Assembly (NCBI GenBank): GCA_039180025.1 | Contig: JBCDDZ010000068.1 | Span: forward strand, 1 to 14,329 | Source of the DNA: Algisphaera sp039180025 | GTDB taxonomy: Bacteria > Planctomycetota > Phycisphaerae > Phycisphaerales > Phycisphaeraceae | DNA length: 14,329 nucleotides | Direction: 5' to 3' | Shown: positions 1-5,854 of the stretch, piece by piece | Numbering within the stretch: position 1 is the stretch's first letter | Layout of the letters: every line of letters starts with the position of its first letter | Notes under the pieces: generated by a model | Seen by the model: only the letters and a program-made list of their open reading frames with translations | Databases searched by the model: none | Told to the model about the DNA's origin: nothing | Made by a program: the position numbers and the translations under genes

Positions 1-81
1 CCCGGAAACCCCGGAAACCCCGGAAACCCCGGAAACCCCGGAAACCCCGGAAACCCCGGAAACCCCGGAAACCCCGGAAGC
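1..81 (+). repeat. 9-bp tandem repeat CCCGGAAAC, nine copies
   Basis: Nine head-to-tail units of CCCGGAAAC start at the first base, so the array probably began upstream. Eight units are identical and the ninth changes at its eighth base. The unit is a multiple of three and keeps the surrounding frame open, where it encodes Pro-Glu-Thr. Perfect identity between copies suggests recent expansion or gene conversion. Confidence 0.97.
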
Positions 82-3000
82 TACACGATCCTCGTCTGCT
101 TCGGAAGCGTCCGAAGATTCGGCACCCGCCGCCGCCGACCCGCCCCCCGCGGTCGAAGCGGACTCCGCCGCGGCCCTCTTCCACCGCCACGGCTCCGCCG
201 AAGCCGACGCCAACGTAAACGCCGACACCAATGCCGACGTAGACACCGAAGCCGACGTAGACACCGATGCTGATGTCCACGCCGACACCAAGGCCGACGC
301 CGATACCGATGTAGACGCCGAGTCTGCCCCCGATCCTTCTCCGAGCGAATCGACCGCCGCCGCTCCCCAAGACCACCCCGCTCCCGAAGACGTCCCCCTG
401 CCCGCGCACGTCACCGACCGCAAGCTCCAGACCACCCTCCCCGCCGACGACCTCCAGAAGCGGCTGCTACGGATGTTCTACGACGCCCGCTCCTCGCAGC
501 TCGAGCAGGGCGTCAACACCCTCTACCTCGCCTTGGGTTTCCTGAAGTGGTACGAGGACGACGCCTCCGACCACCCCCGCTACGCCCCGCTCCTGCTCAT
601 CCCCGCCACCCTGGAACGTAAAAACGCCCGCACCCGCTTCGCCCTCCGCTACGACGAAGGCGAACTCACCACCAACCTCTCGCTCCAGGCCAAGCTCCGC
701 GCCGAGTTCAACGTCGACCTCCCCGACCTGCCCGAACTCGACGACGCGTTCACCCCCGCCGCGTACTTCGCCGACGTCCGCTCGGCCGTGGCCGACCTGA
801 AACGCTGGGAAGTCCTGGACCACGACGTGGTCCTGTCGTTCTTCTCGTTCGCCAAGTTCCTGATGTACCGCGACCTCGACGCCGCCGCCTGGGTGGGCGC
901 CCCCCAGCCGCTGGCCGACCACCCGCTGCTGACCCGGCTTCTGGGCGATGAAGGCTTCCCCGACGAGCCGCCGGTCATCGACCCGGGCGCCAGCCTCGAC
1001 GACGCGATCCCCCCCCAGGCCATGGTCCACGTCGTCCCCGCCGACACCTCGCAGGCCACCGCCGTCGAAGCCGTCCGCCAGGGCCGCAACCTCGTCATCC
1101 AGGGCCCCCCGGGCACCGGCAAGTCCCAGACCATCGCCAACCTCATCGCCGCCGCGGTCCAGGAAGGCAAGACCGTCCTCTTCGCCGCCGAAAAGATGGC
1201 CGCCCTCGAAGTCGTCAAACGCCGCCTGACCAACGTCGGGCTCGGCGACCTCTGCCTCGAACTCCACTCCCACAAGGCCAAGAAACGCGCCGTCCTCGAC
1301 GACCTCGAACACACCCTCGCCCTGGGCAACGTCAAGCCCAAAACCCCCGACGGCTACTTCGACAAACTCACCGCCGCCCGCGACACCCTCAACCGCCACG
1401 CCCGCGAACTCCACACCCCCATCGCCGCCTCGGGCGTCACGCCCTACCAGGCCATCGGCCGGCTGGTCGAACGCCGCGCCGCCGGCACCGCCCCCGCCGA
1501 CTTCGCCCTCGACGACCCCCTGGCCTGGACCCCCACCGACGCCGACGACGCCCGCCGCGCCCTGCGGCAACTCCTCGAACAGATCGAGCTCCAGGGCCCG
1601 CCCGCCCGCCACCCCTGGCGCGGCTGCGGCCTCCCCGCCATCCTCCCGATGGACCTCGAACGCCTCCTCGAAAAACTCCCCGCCGCCCTCGCCGCCCTCC
1701 GCACCGCCGACGATCACACCCGCGCCCTGGCCGAAGCCCTCCGCGACGACCGCCGCGCCACGCCCCGGCTCGCCGCCGAGCTGGCCCACCGCGCCCGCCG
1801 CCTCGCCGACGCCCCGCCGCTAGACCCCGACGCGATCACCCACGACGCCTGGGCCCAGCAAACCTCGGCCCTCACCGAACTGATCGAACGCGCCCTCGCC
1901 CTCGCCGCCCTCCGCCGGTCCCTCGCCGACCGGGTCAGCCCCGCCGCCTGGTCCGCCGACCTCGGCCAGGCCCGGCTCGACCTCGCCGCCCACGGCCGGT
2001 CCTGGCTCCGCTGGCTCAGCCGGCCCTACAAATCCGCGCAGCGGCAGCTCGCCGCCGCCCTCGTCGGCCCGCCCCCCAAAGCCCTCGACGACCGCCTCGC
2101 CCTGATCGATCAGATCCTCGAAGCCCAGGAAGCCCTCCGGCTCTTCGAACGCAGCGACGCCCTGGGCCGCTACGCTTTCGGCCACCACTGGCGCGGCGAG
2201 GCCTCCGACCCCGAACTCCTGAGCAGGATCCACGGCTGGAACCGCCGCAACGACACCCACGGCGACGCCAAACGCTGCCGCGAACTCGTCGCCGCGCTCC
2301 CCGAAGACGCCCGCGCCGCGCTCCCCGACCTCGCCGCCGCCGCCGAGTCCTCCGCCACCTCCGCCGCCCGGGCGTTCGACGCGCTCGCCGCCGTGCTCGA
2401 ACTCGACTACCGCGAGGCGTTCGACGCCGCCGAGCCGATCGACCTGCCGCTGGGCCCCGCCGTCCAGCGCGTCGAAGCCTGGGCCCAAGCGCCCGACGGC
2501 CTGTCCCGCTGGATCAACCTCCGCGCCGCCCTCTACGACGCGCAGGACCGCGGCCTCCGTCAGCTCGCCGACGCCCTCGACGGCTCCGCCCCCGACCTCG
2601 CCCACGCCGAGGCCGCCTTCGAGATGGCCTACCACGAGGCTCTGCTCCGCGAGGCCTACCGCCGGTCCCCCGCCCTCGCCCGCTTCGACGGCGACCGCCA
2701 CGACGATGTCGTCGAACAGTTCCGTGAGCTCGACCGGGCCCGCCTCGCGCTCGCCCGCCGCGAGGTCGCCGCCGCCCACCACGAAGGCATGCCCAAGGGC
2801 CGCATGGCCGCCGGCCAGATGGGCGTGCTCCTCGGCGAATTCAACCGCAAACGCGGCCACCTCCCGATCCGCCAGCTCCTCCGCCGCGCCGGCCTCGCGG
2901 TCCAGGGCATCAAGCCCGTCTTCATGATGAGCCCCATGTCCGTCGCCCAGTACCTCGAGCCCGGCGGCCTGAGCTTCGACCTGGTCCTCATGGACGAGGC

Positions 3001-4858
3001 CTCCCAGGTCCGGCCCGTCGATGCGCTGGGCGCGATCGTCCGCGGCCGCCAGGCCGTCGTCGTCGGCGACGACAAGCAGCTCCCGCCCACCGCGTTCTTC
3101 GACTCGCTCAGCCGCGACGACGACGACCCCGAAGACGACGCCGCGCTCCGCACCGGCGACCTCGAGTCCATCCTCGACCTCTGCAAGTCCCGGGCGATGC
3201 CCCGCACCATGCTCCGCTGGCACTACCGCAGCCGACACCCCTCGCTCATCGCCGTGTCCAACCGCGAGTTCTACGACAGCAACCTCTTCATCATCCCCAG
3301 CCCCGACCGCGACGGCTCGGGCCTGGGCCTGGTCTTCCACCCCATCACCCAGGGCCACTACGACCGCAGCGGCTCGCGCACCCACCAGGAGGAGGCCCGC
3401 ACCGTCGCCCAGGCCGTCATGCGTCACGCCGCCGAATCCCCGGGCCTCACCCTTGGCGTCGGCACGTTCAGCGTCGCCCAGCGCGACGCCATCATCGACC
3501 ACCTCGAGCTGCTGCGCCGCGAAGACCCCTCGGCCGACACCTTCTTCGACGAGGCCGGCCCCGAGCCGTTCTTCGTCAAAAACCTCGAAAATATCCAGGG
3601 CGACGAACGCGATGTCATCTTCATCTCCGTGGGCTACGGCAAGGACGAGCACGGCAAGCTGCTGATGAACTTCGGGCCCCTCTCCAACGAGGGCGGCGAG
3701 CGCCGGCTCAACGTCCTGATCACCCGCGCCAAACGGCGATGCGTGGTCTTCTCGTCGCTGACCTCCGCCGACATCGACCCCCGCCGCGTCAACCAGCGCG
3801 GCCCGCTCGCCTTCAAAGCCTTCCTCCACTACGCCGAGCACGGGATCTTCCCCCAGGATCGCGTCACCGATCGCGGCTTCGACTCCCCATTCGAAGAACA
3901 GGTCGCCCGCGAACTCGCCGAGCACGGCTTCGAGGTCGTGCCCCAGGTCGGCGCCGCGGGGTTCTACGTCGACCTGGGCGTGGTCGACCCCGAGAACCCC
4001 GGCCGATTCCTCCTGGGCATCGAATGCGACGGCGCGAGCTACCACAGCGCCCGGTCCGCCCGCGAGCGCGACCGCGCCCGTCAGGCCGTCCTCGAGATGC
4101 AGGGCTGGACGATCCACCGCGTCTGGAGCACCGACTGGTTCAACCGCCCCCAGGCCGAGCTGGACAAGGTCCTGGCCGCCATCGAGGCCGCCCGCACCCC
4201 GGCCCCCGCCGCCGCGCCCGCCGGCCCCAAGCGGGCCGTCGTCCTGGAGCGTGACGACCGGGGCGTCGCCGCCGACACCGACCGCTTCGCCGGCATCCCC
4301 ACCGCCCCCTACGCCGAAGCCGACCTTAAGAAGATCCCCCGCAAGGACCTCGACGACCTCGACGTCTTCCAGCGGATGGCGCTGGTGACGCAGATCATCG
4401 ACGCCGAGGGCCCGGTCCACGGCGACGAGGTGGTCCGCCGTGCCGCCGACTTGTACAAGGCCGACCGCCTGACCGCGAAACTCAGCGAGTTGCTCGAGTC
4501 GGCCCTCGAAGACGCGGTCCACGCGGGCAAACTCGTGGCGGACGACGGGTTCTACCGCCGGCCGGACGCCGAGCCGATCGCCGTGGTCCGCAGCCGCGCC
4601 GACGTGGCGTCCACCGGCCTGCGCAGGCCCGAAAACCTGCCCCCCGCTGAGCTGCGTTTCGCGCTGGGCGAAGTCGTCCGCGTCGCGATCGGCGTCTCGC
4701 CCGAAGACGCGGTGATCGAGGTCTCCCGTCTGCTCGGCTTCGCCGCCACCCGCACCAACCTCCGCGAAGTCCTCGAACGCGAACTCGCCGACCTGGTCGC
4801 CGATGGCACGGTCGTCGAACGCGACGGGGCGCTCTTTTCCCCCGACGGCGATCAATAA
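2..4858 (+). CDS. DUF4011 / SF1 helicase / Vsr-like nuclease / DUF3320 protein (5' partial)
   Basis: This is a large multidomain DNA helicase-nuclease, a candidate stand-alone anti-phage protein. The frame is open from base 2, so 1618 residues are visible and the start lies upstream; the ATG at 473 is internal, because family-like sequence (HVTDRKLQTTL, residue 136) precedes it. In order: Pro-Glu-Thr repeat (1-26); acidic linker (27-135); DUF4011-type segment (136 to about 240, with EQGVNTLYLALGF); Walker A GPPGTGKS (Lys374); a long helical insert; Walker B DEAS (998-1001); GDDKQLPP (1022-1029); HYRSRHP (1074-1080); IQGDERD (1198-1204); TRAKRR (1241-1246); a Vsr/MTES_1575-type PD-(D/E)xK nuclease with Glu1298, Asp1324, Glu1341, Asp1343 and WSTDWF (1375-1380); and a DUF3320-like region (about 1438 onward). 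All helicase and nuclease motifs look intact. From memory, DUF4011-helicase-Vsr is the order of the Hhe defence gene. Codons are strongly C-ending, unlike the addBA genes. Domain calls are firm; the defence role is inferred. Confidence 0.93.
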   Translation, partial: PETPETPETPETPETPETPETPETPEATRSSSASEASEDSAPAAADPPPAVEADSAAALFHRHGSAEADANVNADTNADVDTEADVDTDADVHADTKADADTDVDAESAPDPSPSESTAAAPQDHPAPEDVPLPAHVTDRKLQTTLPADDLQKRLLRMFYDARSSQLEQGVNTLYLALGFLKWYEDDASDHPRYAPLLLIPATLERKNARTRFALRYDEGELTTNLSLQAKLRAEFNVDLPDLPELDDAFTPAAYFADVRSAVADLKRWEVLDHDVVLSFFSFAKFLMYRDLDAAAWVGAPQPLADHPLLTRLLGDEGFPDEPPVIDPGASLDDAIPPQAMVHVVPADTSQATAVEAVRQGRNLVIQGPPGTGKSQTIANLIAAAVQEGKTVLFAAEKMAALEVVKRRLTNVGLGDLCLELHSHKAKKRAVLDDLEHTLALGNVKPKTPDGYFDKLTAARDTLNRHARELHTPIAASGVTPYQAIGRLVERRAAGTAPADFALDDPLAWTPTDADDARRALRQLLEQIELQGPPARHPWRGCGLPAILPMDLERLLEKLPAALAALRTADDHTRALAEALRDDRRATPRLAAELAHRARRLADAPPLDPDAITHDAWAQQTSALTELIERALALAALRRSLADRVSPAAWSADLGQARLDLAAHGRSWLRWLSRPYKSAQRQLAAALVGPPPKALDDRLALIDQILEAQEALRLFERSDALGRYAFGHHWRGEASDPELLSRIHGWNRRNDTHGDAKRCRELVAALPEDARAALPDLAAAAESSATSAARAFDALAAVLELDYREAFDAAEPIDLPLGPAVQRVEAWAQAPDGLSRWINLRAALYDAQDRGLRQLADALDGSAPDLAHAEAAFEMAYHEALLREAYRRSPALARFDGDRHDDVVEQFRELDRARLALARREVAAAHHEGMPKGRMAAGQMGVLLGEFNRKRGHLPIRQLLRRAGLAVQGIKPVFMMSPMSVAQYLEPGGLSFDLVLMDEASQVRPVDALGAIVRGRQAVVVGDDKQLPPTAFFDSLSRDDDDPEDDAALRTGDLESILDLCKSRAMPRTMLRWHYRSRHPSLIAVSNREFYDSNLFIIPSPDRDGSGLGLVFHPITQGHYDRSGSRTHQEEARTVAQAVMRHAAESPGLTLGVGTFSVAQRDAIIDHLELLRREDPSADTFFDEAGPEPFFVKNLENIQGDERDVIFISVGYGKDEHGKLLMNFGPLSNEGGERRLNVLITRAKRRCVVFSSLTSADIDPRRVNQRGPLAFKAFLHYAEHGIFPQDRVTDRGFDSPFEEQVARELAEHGFEVVPQVGAAGFYVDLGVVDPENPGRFLLGIECDGASYHSARSARERDRARQAVLEMQGWTIHRVWSTDWFNRPQAELDKVLAAIEAARTPAPAAAPAGPKRAVVLERDDRGVAADTDRFAGIPTAPYAEADLKKIPRKDLDDLDVFQRMALVTQIIDAEGPVHGDEVVRRAADLYKADRLTAKLSELLESALEDAVHAGKLVADDGFYRRPDAEPIAVVRSRADVASTGLRRPENLPPAELRFALGEVVRVAIGVSPEDAVIEVSRLLGFAATRTNLREVLERELADLVADGTVVERDGALFSPDGDQ
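205..321 (+). repeat. Degenerate acidic repeat (Ala-Asp-Val-Asp-Thr-Asp/Glu)
   Basis: Imperfect 18-bp units lie inside the helicase-nuclease gene; the two clearest, at 233-250 and 251-268, differ only in the last base. They encode ADVDTE and ADVDTD, flanked by variants such as ADTN, ADTK and ADADTD. The stretch is very acidic and probably disordered. Its Asp spacing recalls calcium-binding repeats, but the Gly positions of true calcium-binding repeats are missing, so a plain linker is more likely. Confidence 0.8.
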
Positions 4859-4985
4859 CCGGCCCCGCCACACCGATCCCGCGATCAACCAGCCGCCCCG
4901 GCACACGCGGATTCAGCCGCCGCGCATAGACGGCGTCACAAACAAACGCAACCGCCCGCTCTCCCCCCGCTTGCCCGCCCCGGGC

Positions 4986-5636
4986 TCAGGACTCGGCGTG
5001 GGCCTGGGCGTATTCGTCGACCTCTTCGCGCGTGACCTGGAGCCATTCGAGCATGTGCTGCTCGTAGAGGTCCTGGTGGGCGAGGTTGGAGAAGTCCAGC
5101 CGCAATTCGTTGATGACCTTCGTGCCCTGGCCGATCCACTGGTTCCAGGTGATCTGCCCGAAGTGGTCGTAGATGAACTGGCCCAGCGGCCCCCGCATCG
5201 GCGGGTCGGCGAGCCGCGGCTGGGGCTGACCCGCCCGCCGGTCCAGCACCATCTTGCCGCTGCCCGAGGCTTCGACCGCCGCCTTCTTCGCCGCGTAGTC
5301 TTCCACGTCGGGCAGCGCTTCGCCCAGGCGTTTGAGCATCTCCGCGATCGAGCGCTTGGGCATCTCGTCGCCGCGCTCCGCGGCGGCCTTGTACCCCTTG
5401 ATCAGCATCGGCCGGGCGTCGTCCGCGCGGTCGCCCTTGATCAGCGACTCGCCCAGGAACTGGTACGCCCGGCTCATGCCCTGGTTGAGCCCGATCGCCT
5501 GGCCGTAGGCTTTCGCGGCGTCGTCCCAGCGCTCGGCCTCTTTATAGGCGTTGCCCAGACTGAAAAAAGCCATGTCGTCCGGGGCCTCCGCGGCCATCCG
5601 TTCCCACTGTGCAATACGGTCTTCGAGATTGCTCAT
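4986..5636 (-). CDS. TPR protein with C-terminal YggX (Fe(2+)-trafficking) domain
   Basis: This is a 216-residue soluble protein. Residues 21-54 and 55-88 form two tetratricopeptide repeats (SLGNAYKEAERWDDAAKAYG, then YQFLGESLIKGDRADDA). After a charged linker, about 127-205 matches the YggX family, with GPLGQFIYDHF (149-159), W164-x2-W167, KVINELRLDF (173-182) and HQDLYEQHMLEWL (187-199). YggX proteins protect Fe-S proteins from oxidative damage and may move iron; the TPRs would add a partner-binding surface. YggX is normally a free protein of about 90 residues with a functionally important N-terminal Cys. Here the whole protein has no cysteine, so iron handling through that residue is not possible. 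I chose the ATG at 5636 because the TPR-like sequence starts there; an upstream ATG at 5690 adds unconserved sequence. The gene is convergent with the helicase-nuclease gene and divergent from addB. No close Shine-Dalgarno is visible. Confidence 0.9.
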   Translation of the reverse strand: MSNLEDRIAQWERMAAEAPDDMAFFSLGNAYKEAERWDDAAKAYGQAIGLNQGMSRAYQFLGESLIKGDRADDARPMLIKGYKAAAERGDEMPKRSIAEMLKRLGEALPDVEDYAAKKAAVEASGSGKMVLDRRAGQPQPRLADPPMRGPLGQFIYDHFGQITWNQWIGQGTKVINELRLDFSNLAHQDLYEQHMLEWLQVTREEVDEYAQAHAES

Positions 5637-5701
5637 GGCGGTAGGGTAGGGGCTCGCCTCCGGGTTCTCCAGTCGCCAAGCCTCCGGCACGGCCCCCAGG
5701 C

Positions 5702-5721
5702 GGCGGCATCTGAATGCCGCC
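5702..5721. other. Perfect hairpin in divergent intergenic spacer
   Basis: GGCGGCAT (5702-5709) and ATGCCGCC (5714-5721) are perfect inverted copies around the tetraloop CTGA. The hairpin sits in the 218-bp spacer between the divergent TPR-YggX and addB genes. No T-tract follows on either strand, and neither gene ends there, so it is not an ordinary terminator. An operator, a 5'-UTR structure or a copy of a dispersed palindromic repeat are all possible. Confidence 0.55.
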
Positions 5722-5840
5722 CCGGGCTCCTACAGGCCGACCTCCATCTCCGCCGGCCGACGACGGCCCCCCGCTCGAGCCGCCGCCGCCATGAAGCCGC
5801 GGCCGATGCGCGGTGGACTTGACCCGGGCGGCCGATGGAT

Positions 5841-5845
5841 AGAGG
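5841..5845 (+). promoter_or_regulatory. Possible ribosome binding site of addB-like gene
   Basis: AGAGG lies 9 nt before the ATG at 5855, an acceptable Shine-Dalgarno spacing, and supports that start over the out-of-frame ATG at 5835. The match is short, so the support is modest. Confidence 0.35.
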
Positions 5846-5854
5846 CTGGGACCG

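Noticed and set aside
1..81. CRISPR-like array
   Set aside because: Units are 9 bp with no spacers; it is an in-frame coding tandem repeat.
1820..4906. Long open frame (about 1028 codons) antisense to the helicase-nuclease gene
   Set aside because: Its protein is Gly/Val/Glu/Ala-rich without domains, while the + strand carries ordered helicase and nuclease motifs. High GC keeps antisense frames open.
4859..4985. Terminator or tRNA in the convergent gap after the helicase-nuclease gene
   Set aside because: Only short imperfect GC-rich pairings, no T-tract on either strand, and no tRNA T-loop or acceptor stem.
4803..5822. Open frame of 339 codons on the + strand over the TPR-YggX gene
   Set aside because: The minus-strand reading gives clear TPR and YggX motifs; the + frame begins inside the end of the helicase gene and has no recognisable domain.
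5819..5847. TTGACC as -35 box of an addB promoter
   Set aside because: No acceptable -10 box at 16-18 nt; the sequence at that distance is GAGGCT.
5637..5854. Replication origin at the composition switch
   Set aside because: No DnaA-box-like sequence, no AT-rich unwinding region and no replication gene nearby.
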